The position numbers and the translations under genes are program-made. 64,000 nt of DNA, from positions 1 through 64,000 of the forward strand of contig CANRNL010000004.1 in the NCBI GenBank assembly GCA_947631965.1, written 5' to 3'. Below the pieces are notes generated by a model, which worked only from the letters and a program-made list of their open reading frames with translations, did not search any database and was not told where the DNA came from. The first letter of the stretch is position 1; each line of letters starts with the position of its first letter. This document shows positions 1 to 9,030 of this stretch, one piece after another. Source of the DNA: an uncultured Clostridia bacterium. GTDB taxonomy: Bacteria; Bacillota; Clostridia; Monoglobales; Monoglobaceae.

Positions 1-100
1 TGTTAATGCCTTCATCATTGATGGCGAACTTTTTTAGGAGATTTTGTAACACATCATTGACAAACCTACAGTTTTTCTTTGATTTTAAATTTTATCAAAG
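1..100 (+). other. left edge, no confident gene
   Basis: No complete gene is visible. One frame is open from the left edge to a TAG at 35-37, ending in Gly-Glu-Leu-Phe, and could be the tail of an upstream gene, but 11 codons are too few to assign. Confidence 0.2.
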
Positions 101-129
101 TTGACAGCCGTTTGTTGTACCGTTATAAT
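101..129 (+). promoter_or_regulatory. sigma-A promoter of comF
   Basis: TTGACA at 101-106 and TATAAT at 124-129 with a 17-nt spacer: a perfect housekeeping promoter. It lies 26 nt upstream of the comF start, so the leader is short. Confidence 0.9.
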
Positions 130-154
130 ATATTAAAAGGGGTTAAATTTTCAA

Positions 155-883
155 ATGAACGGTCCGCTTAAATTTCTGACAAATCTGATATTTCCTCCGA
201 AGTGCGTATTTTGCAACAACATTCTCGAACCGAGCCACACCGACAACGTTTGTGCGGAGTGCCGTCTAGGGATTCGCTACTGCAAGGATTTTTTGTGCTG
301 TGTCAAGTGCGGCAAACCGGTTGTCAGCTACGGCGAGGATAAAAAGTGCTACGCCTGTCTCAACACAAGGCATCGATTCACCCGCGCCGCCTCCGCGCTT
401 ATCTACGAGAAAAATGTTCGTTATGCCGTGATTCGCAACAAAAAACGGTGTGTAAAAGCAAACATCGCTGAATTTGCGCGGCTTATGTCGCTTGCGGCGG
501 AAATGAGCTTCGGAGAAGTTGAGTTTGACGCGGTGGTCAGTCCTCCGCCTTCAAAATTGAGTCTCCGCAAGAACGGATTTGACCATATCGAGGCAATCGC
601 AAAGGAACTGGCAGAAACGCTCGGTCTGCCCTACATAAAAGGCTGTCTTTGCAAGGTCAGGCAAACGCCGCACCAGTCCTCTCTGAAATATAATCAGCGT
701 ATTGAAAATCTGCGCGGCACAATGGAGTGTAGGGCGGATATGAGCGGCAAGACAGTGCTTCTCGCGGACGACGTTCTCACTACGGGCGCAACTGCCGACG
801 AATGTGCGCGTGCGCTGAAAAGCGGCGGCGCGAAAAAGGTTTACGTCGTGACCCTCGCAACCGCCGTCAAAGAAAATCTGTAA
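155..883 (+). CDS. comF: ComF family phosphoribosyltransferase-like protein
   Basis: A 242-residue protein of the ComF/GntX family, which in transformable bacteria helps move single-stranded DNA into the cytoplasm and is otherwise of unclear function. The N-terminal third holds a cysteine-rich zinc-binding region (CVFC, CAEC, CVKC and CYAC pairs, about residues 17-67). The C-terminal part is a type I phosphoribosyltransferase fold with the PRPP-binding motif LADDVLTTGAT near residue 205. The ATG follows AAAAGGGG by 12 nt. The gene is monocistronic, between its own promoter and terminator. DprA, another natural-transformation protein, lies at 41.9 kb. Confidence 0.9.
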   Translation: MNGPLKFLTNLIFPPKCVFCNNILEPSHTDNVCAECRLGIRYCKDFLCCVKCGKPVVSYGEDKKCYACLNTRHRFTRAASALIYEKNVRYAVIRNKKRCVKANIAEFARLMSLAAEMSFGEVEFDAVVSPPPSKLSLRKNGFDHIEAIAKELAETLGLPYIKGCLCKVRQTPHQSSLKYNQRIENLRGTMECRADMSGKTVLLADDVLTTGATADECARALKSGGAKKVYVVTLATAVKENL

Positions 884-892
884 TTAAGATAA

Positions 893-919
893 AAAATCCC
901 GTCTTTTCGACGGGATTTT
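893..919. terminator. bidirectional rho-independent terminator
   Basis: An 11-bp stem AAAATCCCGTC/GACGGGATTTT around a TTTTC loop. A- and T-runs on both sides let it end both comF and the convergent zinc-ribbon gene. Confidence 0.9.
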
Positions 920-930
920 AATTTTGCAAA

Positions 931-1773
931 TTAAGATATGCGCGACTGTCTTATTTTAATCAGCCACAGGTTAATAAGCAGGAGATACACAATGTCTGCA
1001 ACGCAAATCAGAAACGTCATTATACCTCCTGAAAACACGCTCGCCAGAGATATGAACGCGAGTATAAAGTTAACCGCAATAATATAGTTGGGCGGATTTT
1101 TAACCGACCAATCGTTTGCCAGCGCCAAGCGAGCCGACTTTACAAGCAACAGCAGTTTAACATAGTATATAATACCGGGCACCGTCAGCGCAAGCAGCAG
1201 CGGAACTATAATAAACGCCGCTGCCGCAAGACCCGACGCCAACCCGTCGTCGAAGCCTCCGGAAATTATGAACGACGTCACGCCGCCAACAAGGGCAAAC
1301 AGAACGAGCGCGCATATAATTCCGAGAAAGACGATTTTTATTATCGCCCACACCTTTATGAGCGTAAAACCGCTGTCGGCATTTTTCACACTTCGTATAA
1401 GCCACAAGCCGACGCAGAAAACCACCGAGAAAAGCGTTCCTATTCCCATAACGGCTCTCGTGCCGAGCGTAAAGTCAAAATTTCGGTAATAGGGACCTCC
1501 GTATGTCGTCATAGATGATATAATATCATCCGCCGAAATGTCCATACTGAAAATATTTATAAATCTCAAAACCAGCAAAGCCGAAAATACGAGAGCGGCA
1601 AAGAAGAACAGAGGCGAGCGAAGCGCCTTTTTTACCTCCTCCGCGCCGCCCAAAACGGCTCCTGCCGCCTTGCCGCCGTACTTAGGCGCGGAGAGAGCGA
1701 AAGCGTGTCCGCAGGTTCGGCAATACAGCTCGCTGTTTTCGTTTTCGTGTCCGCATTTATTACATATCTTCAT
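931..1773 (-). CDS. zinc-ribbon multi-pass membrane protein
   Basis: 280 residues of unknown function. The first 21 residues form a zinc ribbon with two CxxC pairs (CNKC and CRTC, Cys4/7/18/21). The rest is hydrophobic, with about six predicted membrane segments starting near residue 55. This zinc_ribbon_2 plus membrane-domain layout is common in Clostridia and is not tied to one function. It sits 18 nt downstream of putP on the same strand and is probably co-transcribed, which could mean a link to transport, but that is only positional. Confidence 0.75.
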   Translation of the reverse strand: MKICNKCGHENENSELYCRTCGHAFALSAPKYGGKAAGAVLGGAEEVKKALRSPLFFFAALVFSALLVLRFINIFSMDISADDIISSMTTYGGPYYRNFDFTLGTRAVMGIGTLFSVVFCVGLWLIRSVKNADSGFTLIKVWAIIKIVFLGIICALVLFALVGGVTSFIISGGFDDGLASGLAAAAFIIVPLLLALTVPGIIYYVKLLLLVKSARLALANDWSVKNPPNYIIAVNFILAFISLASVFSGGIMTFLICVADIVYLLLINLWLIKIRQSRIS

Positions 1774-1791
1774 ATGTCTGACTCCTTATGT

Positions 1792-3285
1792 TTACTCCTT
1801 GCACATTTTCAAAGCATCGTCAAACAATTGCTCTACTTCTTCGGACGGTTTTTTGTCGATAAGAGAAACAATTACGCCTGCAAGCATACCTACTATAAAG
1901 CCCGGAAGCAATTCGTAAATACCCGTCACCGTTTTAAAGAACAACAGCCATACAATGACCGTTATCGCGCCGCATACGATAGTCGCAACCGCGCCCTTGT
2001 ATGTAAAGCGTTTCCAGTAAAGCGACAACACGATAACCGGACCGAATGCCGCGCCGAAGCCCGCCCAAGCGTTCTCAACAAGGTCCATAATGCTGCCCGA
2101 ATTCGGATTGCTTGCTATAAAGAACGCAACAATCGAAATTATTATAACCGCAATTCTGCCTATCCACAAAAGCTCGCGGTCGGATGCGTTCTTTCTGAAG
2201 ATTGGCTGGTAAATATCGCTTGTAACCGCCGACGACGCAACAAGAAGCTGAGAATCAGCGGTACTCATAGACGAAGCCAAGATTGCCGAAAGCAGGATAC
2301 CCGCGATAAAGCTTGGGAAAACCGCACGAGAAAGCTGTATAAACACCGTTTCGCTGCCGGATACCGCAAGTTCGGGCATAACAATTCGACCCAAGATTGC
2401 TATAACAGCCGCCATAAGCAGGCTGATTACGACCCAGGCCGTAGCAATTCTTCGTGAACTTTTAATCATCTTAACGTCCTTTATCGACATATAACGAACC
2501 AGAATGTGGGGCATACCGCAGTAACCCAAGCCCCATGCAAGGCCTGACAAAATGGTGGATATGCTCTCCCAGTCCCATTTGCCGCTTGCCAAAAAGTTAA
2601 AATAGTGCGGATTTGAAGCGGTTACGGCTTCAAATGAGATTTCGCGTGTCACAAAAATCACAACCGGAACTATTACCATCGCAATAATCATCAAAAGTGC
2701 CTGGAAAAGGTCTGTCCAGCACACCGCGTTGTAACCGCCCAAAAACGTATACAAAATTATAATTGCTCCGAACACGAGCATCGGGCCGGTGGTGCTGTCA
2801 AGGTTCAAAACAGATGCGAAAAGCGTCGCGCCCGCCTTAAATCCCGAAGCCACATACACAGTGAAGCAAACAAAGAATATAAGCGCGGAGATGACCTGAA
2901 GCGTCAAGCCCGACGACTTAAATCTGTTGTTTATGTACTGCGGAATCGTAATCGAATCGTTCGCCGCCTGTGAAAACGCTCGAAGTCTGCCCGCAACGAA
3001 AAGCCACGCGAGGTATGTTCCTATCGCAAGACCTATCGCAATCCATACCTTGCCGAAGCCCGCCACCAGAATCGAGCCGGGCAGTCCCATCAGGAGCCAT
3101 CCACTCATATCAGACGCCTGAGCGCTGAACGCGGTAGTCCATTTTCCCATTTTTCTGCCGCCAAGGAAATACTCTCTTTGTCCTCCGCTTTTTGTCTTGA
3201 TAAAGAAGTATATTCCTATCGCAATAACAAACAGGAAGTACAGCGCAAACGCCAGTATCTCCCATACATTTGCATTTTCAAACAT
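1792..3285 (-). CDS. putP: sodium/proline symporter
   Basis: A 497-residue member of the solute:sodium symporter (SSS) family, importing proline with Na+ across the cytoplasmic membrane. About 13 hydrophobic segments run the full length. Family features include the early GGRKMGKWTTAFSAQASDMSGW stretch (residues about 41-62) and the mid-protein ASSMSTADSQLLVASS stretch that contributes to the sodium site. The length matches PutP (about 500). The ATG has an AGGAGG-like site (GGGAGG) 8 nt upstream. Other SSS substrates, such as pantothenate or a sugar, are less likely given the sequence. Confidence 0.88.
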   Translation of the reverse strand: MFENANVWEILAFALYFLFVIAIGIYFFIKTKSGGQREYFLGGRKMGKWTTAFSAQASDMSGWLLMGLPGSILVAGFGKVWIAIGLAIGTYLAWLFVAGRLRAFSQAANDSITIPQYINNRFKSSGLTLQVISALIFFVCFTVYVASGFKAGATLFASVLNLDSTTGPMLVFGAIIILYTFLGGYNAVCWTDLFQALLMIIAMVIVPVVIFVTREISFEAVTASNPHYFNFLASGKWDWESISTILSGLAWGLGYCGMPHILVRYMSIKDVKMIKSSRRIATAWVVISLLMAAVIAILGRIVMPELAVSGSETVFIQLSRAVFPSFIAGILLSAILASSMSTADSQLLVASSAVTSDIYQPIFRKNASDRELLWIGRIAVIIISIVAFFIASNPNSGSIMDLVENAWAGFGAAFGPVIVLSLYWKRFTYKGAVATIVCGAITVIVWLLFFKTVTGIYELLPGFIVGMLAGVIVSLIDKKPSEEVEQLFDDALKMCKE

Positions 3286-3338
3286 TTAACATTCCTCCCA
3301 AGTCAGATAATACAATAATTAAAAACATTATTTTAAGT

Positions 3339-3367
3339 ATTTTATCACATACGGAAAATTTTGTCAA
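3339..3367 (-). promoter_or_regulatory. promoter of putP
   Basis: On the minus strand, TTGACA (3367-3362), a 17-nt spacer, then TAAAAT (3344-3339). It lies about 55 nt upstream of the putP start. Confidence 0.8.
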
Positions 3368-3462
3368 CAATGCGAATAATATAAGAACCGCACAAATTTG
3401 CCATAGACTTTCGTTAAAATCCGTGATAAAATTATTTATAGATAAAAATTATTGAAAAAGTA

Positions 3463-3489
3463 ACGGCTCCCGCATTTCGCGGGAGCCGT
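3463..3489 (-). terminator. terminator of the RNase P RNA gene
   Basis: A perfect 11-bp GC-rich stem (ACGGCTCCCGC with GCGGGAGCCGT), followed on the minus strand by TTACTTTTT. It lies just past the 3' end of rnpB. Confidence 0.88.
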
Positions 3490-3504
3490 GATTTTTAATA
3501 AAAT

Positions 3505-3844
<340 letters not shown>

Positions 3845-3850
3845 GTCGTC

Positions 3851-4037
3851 GCAAGTTTCCCTTTATGCTCCGATTTCCCTGTTCGGGAAATCTTCGCTTT
3901 TACGGGAAACTTGCTCCTCTTTCCCAAAAAGCGCAAGTCGCTTTTTGGGAACCCTATGCGGCTTCGCCGCATTATATAAACTCGCGCTTTTTCGCGCGGT
4001 TGTTCCTCTCCGACAAAAATCTGCGGATTTTTGTCGG
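3851..4037. repeat. cluster of perfect palindromes upstream of rnpB
   Basis: No gene is seen in this stretch. It holds consecutive hairpins: 3851-3861 with 3904-3914 (11 bp) enclosing 3872-3879 with 3885-3892 (8 bp); 3921-3933 with 3939-3951 (13 bp); 3956-3962 with 3966-3972 (7 bp); 3983-3986 with 3995-3998 (4 bp); 4010-4021 with 4026-4037 (12 bp). The nested 11/8-bp pair looks like one palindrome inserted into another. Such arrays resemble REP- or MITE-derived debris. Confidence 0.7.
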
Positions 4038-4046
4038 TTATTTTTC

Positions 4047-4300
4047 GTAGGGGCGAACCGTGTTCGCCCGCCGCTGATGTACTCACGCAAAAACTTAAAC
4101 AGAAATGGTAAAATTAGGCTTAAACTTTACCGTCTTTGGGTTTTTGACGGACGCGTTAGGCAACAGCCTTGCGTCCGTCGGGGTTTTTAGGGGCATAGCC
4201 CCTAAATGTTTCTTTTGGTACTTTTCTTAACATTAAGAAAAGTACATAACCCTGCCCGCGTGAAACGCGGGCAAAACGGGCGAACACGGTTCGCCCCTAC
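4047..4300. repeat. 254-bp element bounded by perfect 24-bp inverted repeats
   Basis: The arms at 4047-4070 and 4277-4300 are exact reverse complements over 24 bp, and each arm itself folds (GGGCGAA with TTCGCCC). Inside are more hairpins: GACGGACGC with GCGTCCGTC, TAGGGGC with GCCCCTA, GTACTTTTCTT with AAGAAAAGTAC, and GCCCGCGT with ACGCGGGC. There is no open reading frame of note. It has the form of a miniature inverted-repeat element or palindromic repeat cluster between rnpB and serA. Confidence 0.65.
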
Positions 4301-4349
4301 ATTAAGAAACATAACCACCCGCGTGGAACTCGAAAAAACGAAGTTTATC

Positions 4350-5507
4350 TTATTTATAAACCCTTACTTTTATAACTCCGTCTATTGCCTCAAGCTCTCC
4401 GAGTGCGTCGTCCTTAAACTCCGCAACGTCGAGCATTGTATACGCGTAATTTCCCTTGCTCTTGTTAACCATATTTTCAATATTCACGCTCTCTTTTGAG
4501 AACACGTTTGAAATCTGGTTGAGCATATTTGGGATATTCTTATGCGCTATCGTAACTCTCGTGCCGTTTACCGCGCCGAGGTTGCAATTCGGGAAATTGA
4601 CCGAATTTGTGATATTTCCGTTTTCAAGGAAATCTTTTATCTCATTAGCCGCCATAACAGCGCAGTTTTCCTCGCTTTCGGGGGTTGACGCGCCAAGGTG
4701 CGGCATCACGATTACCTTATCGTTGTTCAAAAGAGCGTCGGTCGCAAAGTCTGTTATATAGCACGAAAGCTGTCCGCTCTCCAGAGCCGCGAGAACAGCC
4801 GCCTCGTCAACCAGCTCGCCGCGCGAGAAGTTGAGCAGTCTTGCGCCCTTCTTCATCTTTGCAATGTTATCCGCGTTAAACATTCCCTTTGTGTCCTTTG
4901 TCGCGGGAACGTGTATCGTTACATAATCGCTGTTTGCGAGAACCATGTCAATGTCGTTTGCCTTATGCGCAAATCTGGTCAGATGCCATGCGGAGTCAAC
5001 CGACAAAAACGGGTCGTAACCCAAAATCTCCATATCGAGATGATGAGCCGCGTTTGCAACTCTTACGCCTATCGCGCCAAGACCGATAACGCCGAGCGTC
5101 TTTCCCGCAATTTCGGGTCCCGCGAAATTAGACTTGCCCTTTTCAACGAGCTTGCCTACGCCCTCTTGTCCCGCAAGAGTTTTAGCCCACTCAATGCCTT
5201 GAACGATTTTTCTCGATGAAAGCAGCAGCGCGGTCAGAACAAGCTCCTTTACCGCGTTTGCGTTTGCGCCGGGAGTGTTGAAAACAACTATGCCCTGCTC
5301 GCTGCACCTGTCAATCGGGATATTGTTTACTCCCGCTCCGGCACGAGCTACCGCCGAAAGGCTCTTGGGCAGCTCCATATCGTGCATCGAAAAGCTTCTG
5401 AGTATGATACCGTCGGGATTTTCAACCTCTTCTCCGAACGTATATTTGTCATCCAGAACCGCAAGACCGGTCTTGGAAATTTTGTTTAAAAGCTGAATTT
5501 TATACAA
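4350..5507 (-). CDS. serA: D-3-phosphoglycerate dehydrogenase
   Basis: 385 residues. It catalyses the NAD-dependent oxidation of 3-phosphoglycerate to 3-phosphohydroxypyruvate, the first step of serine synthesis in the cytoplasm. The D-2-hydroxyacid dehydrogenase fold is shown by the dinucleotide motif GVIGLGAIG (about residue 139), the NFSRGELVDE segment with the catalytic Arg, and HLGASTPESEE with the catalytic His. A short C-terminal ACT-like domain (about residues 315-385) may bind serine for feedback control. It lies 34 nt downstream of serC, so the two form a serCA operon. Confidence 0.92.
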   Translation of the reverse strand: MYKIQLLNKISKTGLAVLDDKYTFGEEVENPDGIILRSFSMHDMELPKSLSAVARAGAGVNNIPIDRCSEQGIVVFNTPGANANAVKELVLTALLLSSRKIVQGIEWAKTLAGQEGVGKLVEKGKSNFAGPEIAGKTLGVIGLGAIGVRVANAAHHLDMEILGYDPFLSVDSAWHLTRFAHKANDIDMVLANSDYVTIHVPATKDTKGMFNADNIAKMKKGARLLNFSRGELVDEAAVLAALESGQLSCYITDFATDALLNNDKVIVMPHLGASTPESEENCAVMAANEIKDFLENGNITNSVNFPNCNLGAVNGTRVTIAHKNIPNMLNQISNVFSKESVNIENMVNKSKGNYAYTMLDVAEFKDDALGELEAIDGVIKVRVYK

Positions 5508-5541
5508 TGTTATAGCCTCCTATGTTAATGCGTTCAATATC

Positions 5542-6624
5542 TTACGCGTTTTCCTTTTCAAACTTAGCCATAAAGTCAACCAGAGCCTTAACGCCCTCAA
5601 TCGGCATAGCGTTGTATATACTTGCGCGCATACCGCCGACGGTTCTGTGTCCCTTAAGGTTGATAAAGCCCGCCGCCTTCGACTCGGCTATAAACTTCTT
5701 GTTAAGCTCGTCGGAGTCGGTAACAAACGGTACGTTCATAATCGAACGGTCTTCGGGAACAACCGTACCCTTGAACATCTTTGAATTGTCAAGGAAGTCG
5801 TAGAGTATCTTTGCCTTCTCAACGTTTATCTCATTCATAGCCTTAACGCCGCCGAGATTTTTAACCCATTCAAACACGAGCTTGCAGATGTATATGCCGT
5901 ATGTCGGAGGCGTGTTATACATCGAACCGTTCTCGGAATGAGTGTCATATCTGAGCATTATCGGAGTGATGTCCATCGCGTTGCCAATCAAATCCTCACG
6001 CGCGATAACAGCCGTAACACCAGCGGGTCCCATATTCTTCTGCGCTCCCGCATAGATAAGTCCGAATTTATTTATGTCAACCGGTTCGGACAAAATCGAG
6101 GACGACATATCCGCAACTACGGTAGCGTCGCCAAAGTCGGGCATATTGTTATAGTGCGTTCCGTAAATGGTATTGTTATAAGTAATGTGGAGATAATCCG
6201 CATTCGGAGTGAGCATACCCTTGTCAACCTTGGGAATATAGTTGAAAGTAGCATCCGCCGACGAAGCAATCTCGTTTGCGGTGACGTACGCCTTAGCCTG
6301 AGCGAGCGCCTTTTTAGCCCACTGACCCGTTGTTATATAATCCGCCGTTTTGGTCTTGTTGCCGAGATTGAGCGGAACCATGGCGAACTGCGTCGACGCG
6401 CCGCCCTGCAAAAACATAACCTTGTAATTGTCGGGTATCGACAAAACCTCGCGGAAAAGTGCCTCCGCCTCGTCGATAATCGCCTGATACTCGCTGCTTC
6501 TGTGGCTCATTTCCATAACCGACTGTCCGCTTCCGTTGCAGTCCAGCATTTCACGCTGTGCGCGCTCCAAGACTTCCAGGGGAAGCATAGACGGTCCCGC
6601 CGAAAAATTATAAACCCTGCTCAT
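5542..6624 (-). CDS. serC: phosphoserine aminotransferase
   Basis: 360 residues from the chosen ATG. A PLP enzyme that transfers an amino group from glutamate to 3-phosphohydroxypyruvate, step two of serine synthesis; it can also act in pyridoxine synthesis. The N-terminus RVYNFSAGPSMLP is diagnostic, and YAGAQKNMGPAG carries the PLP lysine. The frame stays open 84 nt further upstream, but the ATG at 6624 has AGGAGGC directly ahead of it and gives the family's usual length. It is first in the serC-serA operon. Confidence 0.94.
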   Translation of the reverse strand: MSRVYNFSAGPSMLPLEVLERAQREMLDCNGSGQSVMEMSHRSSEYQAIIDEAEALFREVLSIPDNYKVMFLQGGASTQFAMVPLNLGNKTKTADYITTGQWAKKALAQAKAYVTANEIASSADATFNYIPKVDKGMLTPNADYLHITYNNTIYGTHYNNMPDFGDATVVADMSSSILSEPVDINKFGLIYAGAQKNMGPAGVTAVIAREDLIGNAMDITPIMLRYDTHSENGSMYNTPPTYGIYICKLVFEWVKNLGGVKAMNEINVEKAKILYDFLDNSKMFKGTVVPEDRSIMNVPFVTDSDELNKKFIAESKAAGFINLKGHRTVGGMRASIYNAMPIEGVKALVDFMAKFEKENA

Positions 6625-6679
6625 TGATATAAGCCTCCTAAAACATATAAAATTTAATTTAAATAATTGATAATTAAGT

Positions 6680-6708
6680 ATTATATATCTAAATTTCCGA
6701 CAAGTCAA
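6680..6708 (-). promoter_or_regulatory. promoter of serC-serA
   Basis: Minus-strand TTGACT (6708-6703), a 17-nt spacer and TATAAT (6685-6680). It lies about 56 nt upstream of the serC start codon. Confidence 0.82.
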
Positions 6709-6767
6709 TACGATATTGTTATTTTTTTGTCGATTATCATTTTATTCCGACCCGTTACGAAAATATC

Positions 6768-7538
6768 TCACAAAGACTTCTCGATTATATACTTCCAATA
6801 TTTTTTCGGCATCATAGACCTTTGGAGCTTGGGATTGCGCCGCTCCTTTATTTCCACCGCATCGTAAAAGCATTTCCAAAGTCTGCGGTACTCCTCCTCG
6901 TTCTCGGAACGCGGCGGTAAATTTTCTGGTATACCGCGAAGCAGGGTAAGCTCTCCGGCATCGTAAACAGCGCTTATTCCCCGCCCCTTATCGCACATTA
7001 TAAAACGACGGTTTGGGAACCTGTCCTCAAAGTGCTTCGCAAGAAGCTCGAGTATGTTGTTGTCGGGCTCAAGCTCGGCGTAGTAAATGCCGCCCTCAAG
7101 CTCCTCAAACCGCAAAAATCCGAACAGCTTATCCGCCTCGCGGTAAGCCTTTTCTTTGAGCTTCACGACAGACAGTACCGCGTCATTGTTCATCATATTC
7201 AAAACTCTGCCGCCGTATTTAAAGCCCAGCCGCAGAAATTCAAAAATATCGTCCTCCATACCCTCCCGTTCGGTCATAAACGCGAGATACGCATAGTAGA
7301 GCGCCTTGCCCGAAATATTTTTCCTTATCCCCTCATATACCCGCTCCGCCTCGACTTTGTCGGTTCGGACATCCGACACCCTGTCGAAAATGCTCGGCGT
7401 GAACGTGCCGTAACGCGCGATTTTGCTCGGAAAGCGCTTTGTATTGTACGCCGTGAAAACGCAGCACAAAAAGCCGTCAAACGTGCCGTCATAGGTATAT
7501 ATAATTCCGTTTCGGTTGTCGTCCGTAAAAAATTCCAT
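6768..7538 (-). CDS. TIGR03915/DUF4130-type putative DNA-metabolism protein
   Basis: 256 residues. It matches in character the family annotated as SAM-linked DNA metabolism or repair protein: the N-terminus IIYTYDGTFDGFLCCVF and the block FGFLRFEELEGGIYYAELEPDNN are typical. This family is nearly always encoded beside a radical-SAM protein of TIGR03916 type, as here, with a 4-nt gap. In relatives the domain is fused to or near uracil-DNA-glycosylase-like domains, which is why DNA repair is inferred; no reaction is established. It is second in a two-gene operon. Confidence 0.8.
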   Translation of the reverse strand: MEFFTDDNRNGIIYTYDGTFDGFLCCVFTAYNTKRFPSKIARYGTFTPSIFDRVSDVRTDKVEAERVYEGIRKNISGKALYYAYLAFMTEREGMEDDIFEFLRLGFKYGGRVLNMMNNDAVLSVVKLKEKAYREADKLFGFLRFEELEGGIYYAELEPDNNILELLAKHFEDRFPNRRFIMCDKGRGISAVYDAGELTLLRGIPENLPPRSENEEEYRRLWKCFYDAVEIKERRNPKLQRSMMPKKYWKYIIEKSL

Positions 7539-7542
7539 AGCC

Positions 7543-8877
7543 TTAAAACTCTCCCGTAATACTCTTTACGACCTCAATCTTAGGCGGATTTAACGGAAGC
7601 GCAAGCTGCTCGTCGAACATCGAAAGCTGCGCCGAATTTTTCTTCGCGTTTTGCGGGGACATAGCCGCGTCCGCGAGCATATTCCGCTCTATGTTTTTTT
7701 GGTCTACCGTGATTCCGTCAAAATATTTTCCGCCGCACACCAAAAAATACCGCGCGCGTTTGAGTACCACACCCATCTTTTTAAGGTTGGCAAAATCAAG
7801 TCTGCCATACCTGCGCGCGCTCACTATTCTTTTTGCGGAGCGCACGCCGACGCCCGGAACGCGCAGAAGCATATTATAATCGGCGCGGTTGACCTCGACT
7901 GGAAAAAGTTCGGGATGATTTATCGCCCAGGTGCATTTCGGGTCCAAAAGCTCGTTGAAATTCGGGTTTTCCTCGGTCAGAATTTCATCGGCGCGGAAGC
8001 CGTAAAATCTCAAAAGCCAATCCGCCTGATAAAGCCTGTGTTCACGCATAAGCGGAGGCTTGGTATTCGGAAGCGCGGGATGATTGCCGACCGGAATATA
8101 CGCCGAAAAATACACCCGCTTTAATTTATACTTATTGTAAAGCCCCTCGGTGAGCCTTATTATCCGCAAATCGGTTTCGGGGCTTGCGCCTATTATCATC
8201 TGGGTCGAGTGACCCGCCGGCGCAAATTTCGGTGCGGATTTATAAAGGGCAAGCTCGTGCCTGTTCTCTTTAATTCCGCTCGAAATTTGACCCATAGGCT
8301 TTAAAATACTGTTTCTCGACTTATCGGGCGCAAAAGTTTTAAGGCTTTCCTCGCTCGGCATCTCGATGTTTACCGATATTCTGTCCGCCATAAGTCCGAG
8401 TTTTTTTATAAGAAGCGGGTCGGCTCCGGGTACGGTTTTCGCGTGAATATATCCCGCGAAGCCGTATTCCTCACGAAGCAGGCGCACCGCCTCGCAAATA
8501 AGCTCCATTGTGTAGTCGGGATTTTTCACAACGCCCGACGACAAAAACAGCCCTTCGATATAGTTGCGCTTATAGAAGTTAACCGTCAGCTCGGCTATTT
8601 CACGCGCGGTAAACGTAGTGCGCGGCACATCGTTGGAGCGGCGGTTGACACAATACTTGCAGTCGTAAATACAGCAGTTGGACGCAAGAATTTTCAGCAG
8701 CGAAATACAGCGCCCGTCGCCCGAAAACGAGTGGCATATACCCGACTTCATAGCGCTGCCCATACTCGCTCCCCGCTCCGCCGCCGCTTTTCCGCCGCGG
8801 GAGCTTCCGCTCGACGCGCAGGATACGTCATACTTTGCCGCATCTGTCAAAATTTCGAGCTTTTCAAGCGCATCCAT
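7543..8877 (-). CDS. putative DNA modification/repair radical SAM protein (TIGR03916 type)
   Basis: 444 residues. The radical-SAM cluster motif CxxxCxxC is Cys69, Cys73 and Cys76 (CIYDCKYC), so it should bind a 4Fe-4S cluster and split S-adenosylmethionine. A helix-hairpin-helix DNA-binding motif (LLRVPGVGVRSAKRIV) lies in the C-terminal quarter. The start used is the ATG at 8877, preceded by GAGGTG; the frame extends 48 nt further without a better site. The chemistry performed is unknown. It is co-transcribed with the DUF4130-type partner. Confidence 0.83.
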   Translation of the reverse strand: MDALEKLEILTDAAKYDVSCASSGSSRGGKAAAERGASMGSAMKSGICHSFSGDGRCISLLKILASNCCIYDCKYCVNRRSNDVPRTTFTAREIAELTVNFYKRNYIEGLFLSSGVVKNPDYTMELICEAVRLLREEYGFAGYIHAKTVPGADPLLIKKLGLMADRISVNIEMPSEESLKTFAPDKSRNSILKPMGQISSGIKENRHELALYKSAPKFAPAGHSTQMIIGASPETDLRIIRLTEGLYNKYKLKRVYFSAYIPVGNHPALPNTKPPLMREHRLYQADWLLRFYGFRADEILTEENPNFNELLDPKCTWAINHPELFPVEVNRADYNMLLRVPGVGVRSAKRIVSARRYGRLDFANLKKMGVVLKRARYFLVCGGKYFDGITVDQKNIERNMLADAAMSPQNAKKNSAQLSMFDEQLALPLNPPKIEVVKSITGEF

Positions 8878-8949
8878 AACCGCACCTCGTTCCTCAGGCA
8901 TTGTTCCAAAACACCCGTATTGCATTTTTTCCGATTCAATGCTATAATA

Positions 8950-8978
8950 ATCTTAGCATAACTTAAACGAAAAATCAA
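8950..8978 (-). promoter_or_regulatory. promoter of the radical-SAM gene pair
   Basis: Minus-strand TTGATT (8978-8973), a 17-nt spacer, TAAGAT (8955-8950). A moderate match. It lies in the short divergent region shared with cca. Confidence 0.6.
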
Positions 8979-9030
8979 GTTATTTTTTGAAATTTTAAAC
9001 ATTTTTCTTGATAATTGCGAGGTGACAGGT

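Noticed and set aside
8987-9015. TTGAAA-N17-GATAAT as the cca promoter
   Set aside because: The start of transcription would fall inside the ribosome site of cca, so it could not make a translatable message.
9022-9030. GTG at 9022 as the cca start
   Set aside because: It overlaps the ribosome site that serves the TTG at 9031, and the extra three residues are not needed.
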